52,404 bases of DNA from the NCBI GenBank assembly GCA_027624235.1, contig JAQBYB010000013.1, positions 1 through 52,404 on the forward strand, in the 5' to 3' direction. Positions within the stretch are counted from its first letter, which is position 1, and every line of letters starts with the position of its first letter. Source of the DNA: Pseudomonadota bacterium (GTDB lineage: Bacteria; Pseudomonadota; Alphaproteobacteria; Rhodospirillales; Casp-alpha2). The notes under the pieces are model-generated. The model saw nothing but the letters and a program-made list of their open reading frames with translations, had not been told where the DNA came from and made no database searches. The translations under genes and the position numbers were made by a program. This document shows positions 8,552-17,837 of the stretch, piece by piece.

Positions 8552-10708
8552 TCATGCCAATTTGGCGTCTTTCGCGACGACGGTTCTTTGCGCCGGAAAA
8601 AGGATGCTGACCGTGGTTCCCCGACCCGGTAGGCTGTCGATATCAAGCTCGGCGCCATGAATTTCACTCAAGGATTTCACCAAGGACAAGCCCAGGCCGG
8701 TACCCTCATAACTTTTGTGAAAGGGTGATTCCACTTGTCCGAAGGGCTTGAGAACCGTCGGGATGTCTTCCGGCGCGATGCCGATGCCGGTGTCGGCGAC
8801 CCAAAGTTTGATGCCGCCGCCCTCGGTCACATCGGCGCCGATGGATACCTTCCCCCCGGGCAGCGTGAACTTGACCGCATTCGACAATAAATTCAGCAAA
8901 ATCTGTTTGATTCGCCGTTCGTCCGCCAATAGCCCCGGACATTCGTCAACGCCAACAATGGTCAGGGTAATTTTGGCCTTATCGGCGCGTTCTTGAACCA
9001 TCCTGGCGCAAGATTGAATGGCCTTATCGATATCGATGTTTTCTTCGATGATATCCAATTCCCCGACTTCGATCTTCGACACATCCAGGATATCGCTGAT
9101 CAGGTCGAGGAGATGGGTTCCCGAATAAAAAATATCGGCGGCGTACTCCCGATACCGAGACGTATTGCCAGGACCTATAATCTGATCCTTGATGACCTGC
9201 GAAAACCCGATCACCGAATTCAGCGGCGTCCTCAACTCATGGCTCATATTGGCCAGGAATTCGGACTTGGCGCGGTTGGCGATTTCAGCCGCTTCCTTGG
9301 CCTGGCGCAGGCCCTCCTCCGCCTGCTTGCGTTCAGTGATATCAACAACGGTGCGCTGCACGGCGGGCTGGCCTTTCCAGATCACCGCCCGGCCCCTGTT
9401 TTCCAGGTAAATTCTTGATCCATCCTTGCGCAGCCCTTCAAAGACATAATTGACGGGCGCCTCCAGCCCCTGAAGACGGGCGACACTATAGGACTTCATG
9501 CGGGCCCGCTCATGTGGGGCGATGTGATCCAGGGCGCTTTCCTGGGCAATGATCTCGTCGGGCGATTGATAGCCGAAAATATCGGCATAGGCCTGATTGG
9601 CAAACAGCGACTTGTGATTGATGTGAACCAACACGCCCTGAACCGACCCTTCGATAAGATTGCGGAACCGTTCCTCGCTTTCCTCCAACGCCACCTCGGC
9701 GTTTTTGCGCTCGGTAATGTCCGTCAACAAAAGCACCGTACCGCCGTCATGGGTGGCGGATTCACGAATCCGCAACCATCTTCCGTCGGTCAGCAATTGC
9801 TCATGGTCGGAAGGCGTATTGCGGTGAAGCGCGAGTCTTTTTTCGATGTACGCCTCGTCTTTGGCAATTTCACCGTCGTAGAGCCCGGCGGCGGCGATGT
9901 TGCGTACGATCTCCTCAAACGTGGCTCCCGCCACCGCGATTTCGGACATTCCAGGATTTGAAACCCGATACAGGTTGTTGCAAATAACCAGCCGATCATT
10001 GGAATCAAACAGCGCGAACCCGGCGGAAATGCTCTCGATGGCGTCGATCAGGGTGGCTTCGGCCCTGGCCGCCTGCGCCGTCGCCTCGATCTCGTTCGTC
10101 AGGTCGGTGCCGGCGCCCTGATAGCCCCTGAAAACACCGTCGGCGTCAAAAAGCGGCCGGCCGCTGACCCGAATGTGGCGGGATTTATTGTTGGGATCGA
10201 TCAGGGGAAAGGAAAAATCCCGGAACGGCTTTCGGGCCTCCAGGACCTTTAAATGAGCCTTCCAGGCTGGGTCATCGGTCCCCATCCCCTTGAATTCACC
10301 CCGGGTTTTGCCGAGAATTGTATCCGGCGTTAGCGAGTACAATTCGAAAAAACGCTCGGAAATATAGGTAAATCGCAAATCCTGGTCCATTTCCCAGACC
10401 CAATCGCCGGCGAACTCCGCGATTTGGCGGAATTGTTCGCCGCCCTTGAGCATCCTGCCCTGATCACGAAGCCGACGGCGTGAAAGGATAATCAAGGTTA
10501 GGGCGGCGCCCATGGTCACGCCAACGCCAACGCCAAGGGCTGCCCACAACAACGCCGTATCCCCGGCAACAACGGCTTCGGCGGCTTCGGCGGCGTTTGC
10601 CAGCTCGGGAAACACCATCGAAAGTACTCCCGCCAAGGCAACCGCAACCCCAGCGGTCATTCGAAATTGCCGTTTTTTTTGTTCCCAGGCCATGCCGAAA
10701 GCTAGCAC
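8552..10708 (-). CDS. membrane-anchored PAS sensor histidine kinase
   Basis: A protein of about 718 residues. Two transmembrane helices (about 16-35 and 53-75) are joined by a short Ala-rich periplasmic loop. They are followed by three PAS domains (about 90-210, 225-335 and 350-465, the first with GDWVWEMDQDLRFTYIS), a HisKA dimerisation domain with H-box FLANMSHELRTPLNS, and a HATPase domain (N-box LLNLLSNAVKF, G1 ADTGIGI, G2 EGTGLGLS). The GTG at 10708 is preferred because AGGGGG lies four bases upstream. ATG at 10693 is the alternative. The open frame runs further upstream but overlaps ssb. No regulator is adjacent, so the partner is unknown, though the receiver protein at 11843 is the nearest candidate. 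PAS ligands cannot be inferred. Confidence 0.85.
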   Translation of the reverse strand: MLAFGMAWEQKKRQFRMTAGVAVALAGVLSMVFPELANAAEAAEAVVAGDTALLWAALGVGVGVTMGAALTLIILSRRRLRDQGRMLKGGEQFRQIAEFAGDWVWEMDQDLRFTYISERFFELYSLTPDTILGKTRGEFKGMGTDDPAWKAHLKVLEARKPFRDFSFPLIDPNNKSRHIRVSGRPLFDADGVFRGYQGAGTDLTNEIEATAQAARAEATLIDAIESISAGFALFDSNDRLVICNNLYRVSNPGMSEIAVAGATFEEIVRNIAAAGLYDGEIAKDEAYIEKRLALHRNTPSDHEQLLTDGRWLRIRESATHDGGTVLLLTDITERKNAEVALEESEERFRNLIEGSVQGVLVHINHKSLFANQAYADIFGYQSPDEIIAQESALDHIAPHERARMKSYSVARLQGLEAPVNYVFEGLRKDGSRIYLENRGRAVIWKGQPAVQRTVVDITERKQAEEGLRQAKEAAEIANRAKSEFLANMSHELRTPLNSVIGFSQVIKDQIIGPGNTSRYREYAADIFYSGTHLLDLISDILDVSKIEVGELDIIEENIDIDKAIQSCARMVQERADKAKITLTIVGVDECPGLLADERRIKQILLNLLSNAVKFTLPGGKVSIGADVTEGGGIKLWVADTGIGIAPEDIPTVLKPFGQVESPFHKSYEGTGLGLSLVKSLSEIHGAELDIDSLPGRGTTVSILFPAQRTVVAKDAKLA

Positions 10709-10772
10709 GAATCCCCCTGCCCTCGGGATTAATTTTTCCGACCGCGGCGATAAGCGCCAAAAATTGGATAAT

Positions 10773-11252
10773 TTAGAACGGAATTTCGTCGTCCAGATCG
10801 CCGCCCGGAGGAGGCGCGCTTGGCGCCCTCCCGCCGCCGTTGTCGGAACCAGCATACTCCGGTTCGCCGCTGTTGCCACCAGAGGCGTAATCGCCCCCGC
10901 CGGCCTTGGTATCAAGCATGGTCATGGTGCTGTTGAAGCCCTGCAGGACGACCTCGGTGGAATAACGCTTGATGCCGTCTTTTTCATATTCGCTAGTCTG
11001 CAACGCCCCTTCAATATAGACCTTGGAGCCCTTGCGGAGATATTGCTCGGCGATATTGGCCAGGCCCTCGCTGAAGATCACCACCCGGTGCCACTCGGTC
11101 TTTTCCCGCCGCTCACCGGTGTTTTTGTCTTTCCAGGAATCAGACGTGGCGACGGAGAAAGAAACGATCTTTTTTCCGGCCTGGGATTGCCGTACTTCCG
11201 GGTCGCGTCCCAAATTGCCGACCAAAATGACTTTGTTGACTGACCCTGCCAT
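10773..11252 (-). CDS. ssb: single-stranded DNA-binding protein
   Basis: A 159-residue SSB. The N-terminal OB-fold has the family motifs NKVILVGNLGRDPEVR, FSVATSDSWKDK, EWHRVVIF and LRKGSKVYIEG. A flexible Gly/Pro-rich linker follows, then the acidic tail DLDDEIPF that recruits replication and repair partners. The start is supported by AAGGAG seven bases upstream. It is encoded near uvrA, as in many alphaproteobacteria, though here three features separate them. Confidence 0.97.
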   Translation of the reverse strand: MAGSVNKVILVGNLGRDPEVRQSQAGKKIVSFSVATSDSWKDKNTGERREKTEWHRVVIFSEGLANIAEQYLRKGSKVYIEGALQTSEYEKDGIKRYSTEVVLQGFNSTMTMLDTKAGGGDYASGGNSGEPEYAGSDNGGGRAPSAPPPGGDLDDEIPF

Positions 11253-11549
11253 GGGTGCTCCTTTAATTTACTGCCCCCGTCCGGGCCTCGTGATCCGCAC
11301 CTTAGACGGATGAACGGCACACCGCCAATGGCCACACCCTGTGGAAACCGGGGATAACCGGACAACCGATCATATAGACGGTTTATGAAAGCCTGAATGG
11401 CCGCGAATGTCAAGAACATTTCAAGAACATTTAAAGAATAAACGTGGCTCGCGGTGGCATTCGCTGCGCCGGTGTTGGCCTTTACGTTTTGTTGACCATC
11501 CTTGGTTAGAATGCTCCCTAGCGCTCCCCAGGCAGCAAATGGATGGCCC
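11253..11549. other. intergenic region upstream of ssb
   Basis: A stretch of about 300 bases that must carry the ssb promoter (minus strand) and the promoter for the small plus-strand frame. An imperfect direct repeat, TCAAGAACATTTCAAGAACATTTAAAG, spans 11409-11434. Nothing else was recognised. Confidence 0.3.
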
Positions 11550-11732
11550 ATGCGGTTTTCTTCTCTATACGTGGAATCGGTCGATAAATGGACGGTCGTC
11601 GATACCCTGTACGATGGTTACATTCTTAAATTCTTCGACACTGAACGCGACGCTTATTTCGCCGCCAAGTTCGAAGAATACCGCTGGACCCGGATCTTGG
11701 TAGACGCCGCCCCCGTAGCCATCGCTTCCTAG
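11550..11732 (+). CDS. small hypothetical protein
   Basis: A 60-residue frame starting MRFSSLYVESV, with balanced, protein-like composition (VVDTLYDGYILKFFDTERD, then a charged, aromatic helix). In-frame upstream starts exist at 11511 (ATG) and 11502 (TTG). No convincing Shine-Dalgarno separates them, so the start is uncertain. No signal peptide or membrane helix is evident and I do not recognise a family. It lies between ssb and a receiver-domain gene on the opposite strand from ssb. Confidence 0.45.
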   Translation: MRFSSLYVESVDKWTVVDTLYDGYILKFFDTERDAYFAAKFEEYRWTRILVDAAPVAIAS

Positions 11733-11842
11733 TATTTTCCCTATTTTCCCTATAGTGACGGCTGTCACTGCGTCCCGGCAGCCATTTTCATTAAATTGTA
11801 TGCACCACGTTCAGAGGAAATGAATAAACCCAGGATCAAACC

Positions 11843-12790
11843 ATGGCCACGAAGCAGACGAGTCACTGTTATGACAAAACCCGGATCGTTCTTTACGAGA
11901 ACGACGCCGATGTTCGCCAGACCATTAAGTCGACCCTGATCCGGGGAACCTTTTCGCAGACCCTTGCCACATCGTCGTTTAAAACGGCGCAGTCGGCAAT
12001 TTTCAACAATGAAGCGGATATGTTCGTTGTCGATATCGATAACGAAAAGGACGACCTCTGTACCTTGATGCGGAAAATCCGTCATCACCAAATCGGCGAC
12101 AACCCCTTCCCTGTGTCTGTCGCGCTCAGCAACCACTCCGATTTCAAGCATATTCGCAAAGCCGTAAATTCAGGCTTCGATGTGCTTCTGTTGAAACCGT
12201 TCTCCATGACGACGTTCATGGCCCGTGTTCATCACCTGATGTACCATCGTTCCCCCTTCTCCGTTAACGCGGATTATATCGGCCCTGACCGGCGCACCAA
12301 AGAGCGGAACAAGGCCAAACAGGGAAGTGATAAACTGATTACCGTTCCCAATCCGCTGGCGATCATGGGGTCGGGCAAAGTTTCTGTTGCGTTGATGAAC
12401 CAGAGCATTCAGGAGGCCATCAGCCAACTCAACGAACAGCGCGTAAAAGCCAACGGCGAGAAAGCCAGCGAGATCATCGAGGAAATGGCGTCGCGCTACA
12501 TGCTGAACGAACTGGACCACATATTTGTTCAGAACCTTGAGAAGCTCAATTTCATCGGCAAGGATATGAATCAGCGCCTAAAGCGGTCAAAATTCGGTCA
12601 TGTCGCCGAGCTGAGTGACACCCTGAGCACGGTCGTTTCCAAGGTCCTTAGAGACCCCATGAACCCTGCCTCCAAGGATATTGAACTGTTGCAGAACCTG
12701 GGCAAGGCCATCGACCGCGCGTTTCAGGCGAATGAGGGTGAAATTGGGGTGGCCCAATCCATTTCGGAAACCGTCCGCGCCGTCGCTTAA
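11843..12790 (+). CDS. response-regulator-like protein with receiver domain and alphaproteobacterial C-terminal helical region
   Basis: A 315-residue protein. Residues 14-130 form a CheY-like receiver (RIVLYENDADVRQTI, putative phosphoacceptor Asp in MFVVDIDNE, conserved Lys in LLLKPFS). The motif YIGPDRR follows, a signature after the receiver in a group of alphaproteobacterial single-domain regulators. The C-terminal half is predicted helical with no DNA-binding motif visible, so output is probably by protein contact. The nearest kinase is the orphan PAS kinase at 8.5-10.7 kb, which is only an inferred partner. A 43-bp tandem repeat array and a strong terminator follow the stop codon. The start codon has only a weak purine stretch upstream. 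Confidence 0.7.
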   Translation: MATKQTSHCYDKTRIVLYENDADVRQTIKSTLIRGTFSQTLATSSFKTAQSAIFNNEADMFVVDIDNEKDDLCTLMRKIRHHQIGDNPFPVSVALSNHSDFKHIRKAVNSGFDVLLLKPFSMTTFMARVHHLMYHRSPFSVNADYIGPDRRTKERNKAKQGSDKLITVPNPLAIMGSGKVSVALMNQSIQEAISQLNEQRVKANGEKASEIIEEMASRYMLNELDHIFVQNLEKLNFIGKDMNQRLKRSKFGHVAELSDTLSTVVSKVLRDPMNPASKDIELLQNLGKAIDRAFQANEGEIGVAQSISETVRAVA

Positions 12791-12798
12791 GGCGCGCC

Positions 12799-12967
12799 GT
12801 TTAGTCCCTGTCAGGGCGACGCCCTTCCTCGCCTCTTGTTTGTTTAGTCCCTGTCAGGGCGACGCCCTTCCTCGCCTCTTGTTTGTTTAGTCCCTGTCAG
12901 GGCGACGCCCTTCCTCGCCTCTTGTTTGTTTAGTCCCTGTCAGGGCGACGCCCTTCCTCGCCTCTTG
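12799..12967. repeat. 43-bp tandem palindromic repeat array (about 3.9 copies)
   Basis: Four near-identical copies start at 12799, 12842, 12885 and 12928, the last truncated at 40 bases. Each holds the palindrome AGGGCGACGCCCT flanked by GTCCCTGTC and TCCTCGCCTCTTG. The reverse complement of the unit matches a segment inside the 3' end of uvrA (15941-15984) and three segments in the 3' end of trmFO (24597-24720). The array lies between the stop codon of the receiver gene and its terminator, so it is transcribed in the 3' untranslated region. Confidence 0.95.
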
Positions 12968-12980
12968 CCCCCTTTACCTC

Positions 12981-13026
12981 AAGCCCCAAGCCCTTTAAGT
13001 CTGGGGGTTTGTCGGGGCTTTTTTTC
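12981..13026 (+). terminator. Rho-independent terminator after receiver gene and repeat array
   Basis: AAGCCCC (12981-12987) pairs with GGGGCTT (13014-13020), with a nested AAGCCC/GGGTTT stem, followed by six T residues. It separates the receiver transcript from uvrA. Confidence 0.8.
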
Positions 13027-13065
13027 CGCCCCGAAACCCATCGGTAGAGGCCCCAGACCTAAACA

Positions 13066-16000
13066 ATGCACAAGAACATCCAGGTACGCGGTGCGCGTGA
13101 ACACAATCTGCAAAACGTCGATGTCGACATCCCCCGTGACAAGTTGACCGTGATCACCGGTCTTTCCGGTTCCGGCAAATCGTCGCTGGCGTTCGATACC
13201 ATCTATGCCGAGGGCCAGCGACGCTATGTTGAAAGCCTGTCGTCCTATGCGCGCCAGTTCCTGGAACTGATGCAGAAACCCGACGTCGATACCATCGAAG
13301 GACTGTCGCCGGCAATTTCCATCGAGCAGAAGACGACGTCGCGCAATCCGCGTTCGACCGTCGGCACGGTCACCGAAATTTACGACTACATGCGCCTGAT
13401 GTTCGCCCGCGTCGGCGTTCCCCATTCGCCGGCCACCGGCCTGCCCATCGAAAGCCAGTCCGTCAGCGAAATGGTCGACCGGGTCATGGCCATGCCCGAA
13501 GATACCCGGCTGTACCTGCTGGCGCCGATCATCCGCGGCCGTAAGGGCGAATACAAAAAGGAACTGCAGGACCTGGCCAAGCGCGGGTTCCAGCGCGTCC
13601 GCATCGACGGGACGCTGTACGATATCGAAGGCGCGCCGACCCTGGACAAAAAATTCAAGCACGATATCGAGGTCGTCGTCGACCGGCTGGTCGTCCGCGA
13701 AGGCCTGGAATCGCGCCTCGCCGACAGCTTCGAGACCGCGCTCAACCTCGCCGACGGCATCGCCTTCGTCGATGACGCCGACGCCGACGCCAAGCCGGAT
13801 ACCAAAACGAAGGCCACCGGAATCAAGGACAACATCCCCGAAGGCCGCACCGTGTTTTCGGCCAAGTTCGCCTGCCCGGTGTCCGGCTTCACCATCGACG
13901 AGATCGAACCGCGGCTGTTTTCCTTCAACAATCCGTTCGGGGCGTGCCCATCGTGCGACGGGTTGGGCACTGAGATGTATTTCGACCCCGAACTGGTCGT
14001 CGGCGATGACCGATTGTCGCTGAACGATGGCGCCATTACGCCGTGGGCCAACTCGTCATCGCGGTATTACGACCAGACCCTGACCAGCCTGGCCGAACAT
14101 TTCGGCTTCAAGCTGGATGCACGTTTCCAGGATCTGCCGAAAAAGACCCGCGAGATGATCCTGTTCGGCTCCGACGCCGAAGACGTCACCATGCGCTATC
14201 ACGACGGCCACAAGGCCTATGACATCACCAAGCCCTTCGAAGGCGTTATCCCCAACATGGAACGGCGCTGGCGCGAGACCGATTCCAATTGGGTCCGCGA
14301 CGAACTCGGCCGTTATCAGACCATCACGTCCTGCGACACCTGCAAGGGCCATCGGCTGAAACCGCAGGCGCTGGCGGTCAAGATCGCCGGGCTGCATGTC
14401 TCGGAAGTCGCCGAGATGTCCATCGACCACGCCCACGACTGGTTTGCCGGCCTCGAAAAACACCTGAGTCAACAGCAGCGCCAGATCGCCCGGCGCATCC
14501 TGCGCGAAATCAACGAACGGCTGGGCTTCCTCAAGAACGTCGGGCTCGAATACCTGACCCTGTCGCGCTCGTCCGGCACGTTGTCGGGCGGCGAAAGCCA
14601 GCGCATCCGCCTGGCCAGCCAGATCGGCTCCGGCCTGACCGGCGTGCTGTACGTGTTGGATGAGCCCTCCATCGGTCTGCATCAGCGCGACAACGCGCGC
14701 TTGCTCAAAACCCTGGTGCGGCTGCGCGATCTCGGCAACACCGTGATCGTCGTCGAGCACGACGAAGAAGCCATCACCAGCGCCGATTACCTGATCGACA
14801 TGGGCCCCGGCGCCGGCATCCACGGCGGTCGGGTGGTCGCCTGCGGCACCGCCAAGGACATTATGAAATCGCCCGATAGCCTAACCGGCAAATACCTGAC
14901 CGGCATCGAACAAGTGCCGCTGCCAAGCCTGCGGCGCACCGCCAAACCGGGCCACAAGCTAAGCGTCAAGGGCGCCAAGGCCAACAACCTGGAAAACCTC
15001 GACGTCGATTTCCCGTTGGGCACCTTCACCTGCATCACCGGCGTTTCCGGCGGCGGCAAATCGACGCTGGTGGTCGAGACGCTCTATAAGGCCATCGCGC
15101 GGCGCCTGCACGGGGCCAGATTGCACCCCGGCGAGCACGACGCCATCGAGGGGCTGGAGCGCATCGACAAGGTCGTCGATATCGACCAGTCCCCGATCGG
15201 CCGCACGCCGCGCTCCAACCCGGCAACCTACACCGGCGCCTTTACCCCGATCCGCGACTGGTTTTCCGGGATGCCGGAATCGAAGACGCGCGGCTACAAG
15301 CCGGGGCGGTTTTCCTTCAACGTCAAGGGCGGCCGCTGCGAGTCCTGCCAGGGCGACGGCGTCATCAAGATCGAGATGCATTTCCTGCCCGACGTCTACG
15401 TCACCTGCGACACCTGCCACGGCCAGCGCTATAACCGCGAAACGCTTGAGATTCATTTTCGCGGCAAGTCAATCGCCGACGTCCTCGACATGACCGTCGA
15501 GGAAGCCGCCGGGTTTTTTAAAGCCGTGCCGTCGATCCGCGACAAGATGGTGACCCTGCAACAGGTCGGCCTCGACTACATTCACCTCGGCCAACAGGCG
15601 ACGACGCTCAGCGGCGGCGAGGCGCAACGGGTCAAGCTGGCCAAGGAACTCAGCCGCCGCGCCACCGGCAAGACGCTGTATATTCTGGACGAGCCGACGA
15701 CCGGCCTGCACTTCGAAGACGTCCGCAAACTCTTGGAAGTCCTGCACACCCTGGTCGAGACCGGCAACACCGTGATCGTGATTGAGCATAACCTGGAGGT
15801 CATCAAGACCGCCGACTGGATCATCGACCTCGGCCCCGAAGGCGGCAACAAAGGCGGCAAACTGGTCGCCCAAGGCACGCCGGAAGACGTCGCGGCGGTG
15901 AAGGACAGTTATACCGGGCAGTATTTGAAGCCGTATTTGAGCAAGAGGCGCGGAGCGGCGTCAGCCGTGACAGGGACTAAAAAAGTCAAGCGGACGGCGG

Positions 16001-16083
16001 TCAAGGTGAAGGCGGCGAAGAAGAAGCCTGGGCCGAAGAAGAAAAAAACCATAGCCAAAGGGAAACATAGGCTGCGAGCTTGA
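13066..16083 (+). CDS. uvrA: excinuclease ABC subunit A
   Basis: A 1005-residue UvrA, the damage-recognition ATPase of nucleotide excision repair. Two ABC modules are complete: Walker [13 protein letters not shown] and [10 protein letters not shown], signature sequences LSGGESQRI and LSGGEAQRV, Walker [11 protein letters not shown] and [10 protein letters not shown]. The zinc-binding Cys pairs CPSC/CDTC and CESC/CDTC are present. The body ends as usual near YLKPYL. Beyond it is an unusual tail of about 50 residues: first an in-frame copy of the palindromic repeat ([15 protein letters not shown]), then a Lys-rich basic stretch ([15 protein letters not shown]). The ribosome site before ATG is weak. 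The basic tail may bind nucleic acid; this is inference. Confidence 0.97.
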   Translation: MHKNIQVRGAREHNLQNVDVDIPRDKLTVITGLSGSGKSSLAFDTIYAEGQRRYVESLSSYARQFLELMQKPDVDTIEGLSPAISIEQKTTSRNPRSTVGTVTEIYDYMRLMFARVGVPHSPATGLPIESQSVSEMVDRVMAMPEDTRLYLLAPIIRGRKGEYKKELQDLAKRGFQRVRIDGTLYDIEGAPTLDKKFKHDIEVVVDRLVVREGLESRLADSFETALNLADGIAFVDDADADAKPDTKTKATGIKDNIPEGRTVFSAKFACPVSGFTIDEIEPRLFSFNNPFGACPSCDGLGTEMYFDPELVVGDDRLSLNDGAITPWANSSSRYYDQTLTSLAEHFGFKLDARFQDLPKKTREMILFGSDAEDVTMRYHDGHKAYDITKPFEGVIPNMERRWRETDSNWVRDELGRYQTITSCDTCKGHRLKPQALAVKIAGLHVSEVAEMSIDHAHDWFAGLEKHLSQQQRQIARRILREINERLGFLKNVGLEYLTLSRSSGTLSGGESQRIRLASQIGSGLTGVLYVLDEPSIGLHQRDNARLLKTLVRLRDLGNTVIVVEHDEEAITSADYLIDMGPGAGIHGGRVVACGTAKDIMKSPDSLTGKYLTGIEQVPLPSLRRTAKPGHKLSVKGAKANNLENLDVDFPLGTFTCITGVSGGGKSTLVVETLYKAIARRLHGARLHPGEHDAIEGLERIDKVVDIDQSPIGRTPRSNPATYTGAFTPIRDWFSGMPESKTRGYKPGRFSFNVKGGRCESCQGDGVIKIEMHFLPDVYVTCDTCHGQRYNRETLEIHFRGKSIADVLDMTVEEAAGFFKAVPSIRDKMVTLQQVGLDYIHLGQQATTLSGGEAQRVKLAKELSRRATGKTLYILDEPTTGLHFEDVRKLLEVLHTLVETGNTVIVIEHNLEVIKTADWIIDLGPEGGNKGGKLVAQGTPEDVAAVKDSYTGQYLKPYLSKRRGAASAVTGTKKVKRTAVKVKAAKKKPGPKKKKTIAKGKHRLRA
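15941..15984. repeat. in-frame palindromic repeat inside uvrA 3' end
   Basis: About 44 bases matching the reverse complement of the 43-bp array unit at 12799-12967. They begin CAAGAGGCG and end GACAGGGACTAAAA. The central hairpin is CGGC/GCCG around GTCA. It is translated as [14 protein letters not shown] and joins the normal UvrA C-terminus to a basic tail. Confidence 0.85.
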
Positions 16084-16253
16084 TTAAGGCCCCAGAAAAA
16101 AATCGATCAAGAAATACAAAGATTCGGTGTATCCAGAAAACCCGTTATCCTTGGGTACACTTTTCAAAAGAGAAATTAAATATTCTTGACTTTAGAACAA
16201 AAAAGGAACACTAAGTTTCTACGCCCATTTAACTAAGCCTAGGGAACTAAACA

Positions 16254-17153
16254 GTGCCTGAAAAAATCAAGGTCCTTATAACGGACTTAGATAACACTTT
16301 ATTTGACTGGGTTGAGATTTGGTACGAGTCCTTTTCTGCAATGCTCGATCAACTCGTTCGAGATAGCGGCGTCCCTCGTAAAAAACTTATTAATGAGATA
16401 AAAAAAATTCATGAAAAATATGGCACATCAGAATATGCGTTTCTGATTGAGGAACTCCCATCGTTACAAGAACTCCATCAAAAGGAAGATATAATCTCTA
16501 TATATGACGAGGCTATACACCGATTCAGAAGCCAAAGAAAAAAATATCTCCGCCTATTTCCTAGGGTTGAGGAAACTCTTATGGATATCAGAAAAAAGGG
16601 GACTCTGGTAGTTGGGTATACAGAGTCCATGGCGTTTTATTCGAACCACCGAGTAAGGAATCTGGGTCTAGACGAACGCCTCGACTATCTTTATTCACCA
16701 GCCGATCATGATTTGCCTAAAGGATTAACTCCCGAACAAATTCGGAAATATCCTGCTGAACAGTATGAGTTGTCGCACTGCGAACACCGAAATACTCCTC
16801 CTGGTGAACTAAAGCCAAATCCAAAAATGTTGCTAGATATAATTTCTGATCTTGGTGCGAGGCCGGATGAATGTATCTATGTTGGCGACAATCTTATGAA
16901 AGATGTTGTTATGGCCCAGGAAGCTGGAGTGACTGATATTCATGCCGCATATGGGGAAGCGCATCATAGAGATGAATATCAGTTGTTGCGCGACGTTACA
17001 CATTGGCCTGATAAACACGTGCAACAAGAGAAAAAATTATCGCCAGAGCATGTAAAGCCCCGCTACTCACTGGAAAATTCTTTTGGCGAACTGTTGGAAT
17101 TTTTTGAATTTAGTAAATTCAAAACAAGGGGGCTTCATGGACAAGAAAACTGA
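16254..17153 (+). CDS. HAD-superfamily hydrolase, accessory
   Basis: A 299-residue cytosolic HAD hydrolase. Motif I is TDLDNTLFDW (nucleophile Asp11, acid/base Asp13), motif II is GYTES (Thr123), motif III is Lys187 in ELKPNPKM, and motif IV is YVGDNLMKDV (Asp212, Asp217). An inserted helical cap lies between motifs I and II. HAD enzymes of this shape are usually phosphatases; the substrate is unknown. Start GTG at 16254, with AGGGAA seven bases upstream. The gene is clearly more AT-rich than its neighbours and uses A/T-ending codons, which suggests transfer. Its last 17 bases overlap the start of a small membrane-protein gene, so the two form a unit, in an accessory patch next to toxin-antitoxin genes. 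Confidence 0.8.
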   Translation: MPEKIKVLITDLDNTLFDWVEIWYESFSAMLDQLVRDSGVPRKKLINEIKKIHEKYGTSEYAFLIEELPSLQELHQKEDIISIYDEAIHRFRSQRKKYLRLFPRVEETLMDIRKKGTLVVGYTESMAFYSNHRVRNLGLDERLDYLYSPADHDLPKGLTPEQIRKYPAEQYELSHCEHRNTPPGELKPNPKMLLDIISDLGARPDECIYVGDNLMKDVVMAQEAGVTDIHAAYGEAHHRDEYQLLRDVTHWPDKHVQQEKKLSPEHVKPRYSLENSFGELLEFFEFSKFKTRGLHGQEN

Positions 17154-17604
17154 ACTTACTCTTGAAATTTGGCGCGAAACAATTTCTGTGCAAAAACACT
17201 TCAATGAGTTGGAAATAAAAATTCGTGGCTTGGCAATCACGGTGCTTGGCGCCTTGCTAGGTGCCGTTGGGTTTTCACTGAAGGAAGATCTCAATTTTAA
17301 GTTATGGGATCAGGAAATCCGAATAGCCGTTTTCTTGCTAGCCGTTGCTTTAATCGTTTGGGTCGCATTCTATCTGATGGATCGCCTATGGTATCACCGA
17401 TTGCTTTATGGGGCTGTTCGGCATGGGATCAAAGTGGAAAATGCCTTAAAATCCAAGCTGCCAGAAATCGATCTCTCTACTACGATCGGAGAGTGGAGTC
17501 CCATCAAAATTTTTAGTTGCAAAATTCACTCAACAAACAAAATCGACATATTTTACGGCCTTGTAGCAGCTTCTATCGTAGCGTTCATATTTGCCATCTA
17601 CTGA
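17137..17604 (+). CDS. small three-helix membrane protein paired with the HAD hydrolase
   Basis: A 155-residue protein. ATG at 17137 is preferred because AGGGGG lies five bases upstream, although the frame is open further up. Predicted layout: N-terminal amphipathic helix (residues 1-28), membrane helices at about 30-47 and 63-80, a cytoplasmic segment with WYHRLLYGAVRHG, and a third hydrophobic helix at the extreme C-terminus (about 138-155). It is AT-rich like the upstream HAD gene and overlaps it by 17 bases. I recognise no named family with confidence. The layout recalls small two-helix membrane effectors found with nucleotide-linked defence or signalling genes, but no such link is shown here. 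Confidence 0.65.
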   Translation: MDKKTELTLEIWRETISVQKHFNELEIKIRGLAITVLGALLGAVGFSLKEDLNFKLWDQEIRIAVFLLAVALIVWVAFYLMDRLWYHRLLYGAVRHGIKVENALKSKLPEIDLSTTIGEWSPIKIFSCKIHSTNKIDIFYGLVAASIVAFIFAIY

Positions 17605-17621
17605 TCAACTAGCGAAACCAC

Positions 17622-17756
17622 AAATTAGGGGACAGTTTCGAAATAAGGGGACAGTTTATTTAATTTCCTCCTACTCAGGCTCATCCTCACTCCATGTCCG
17701 AATGAGGTGGTCCCACATTGTTGGACGAATAAGGGGACAGTTTACTCAATTTCCCT
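17622..17756. repeat. REP-like repeat cluster (GGGGACAGTTT type)
   Basis: Three copies of a motif with core AAGGGGACAGTTTA lie at 17623-17637 (partial), 17642-17668 and 17728-17755, the last two extending into TAATTTCC/CAATTTCC. Between them, GTCC-AATG and CATT-GGAC arms (about 17697-17726) can form a hairpin. Such sequences are often seen around REP-associated tyrosine transposase genes; no transposase remains here. Confidence 0.6.
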
Positions 17757-17837
17757 TAATTCCTTTTGTTAAAAAATATGTTCCCTTATGGACCATAACG
17801 GTCTATTTTGAACCCCAGGAAAAAAGGAGATTCAATC

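Noticed and set aside
12799-12967. Possible CRISPR array
   Set aside because: The 43-bp units are contiguous and identical throughout, without variable spacers.
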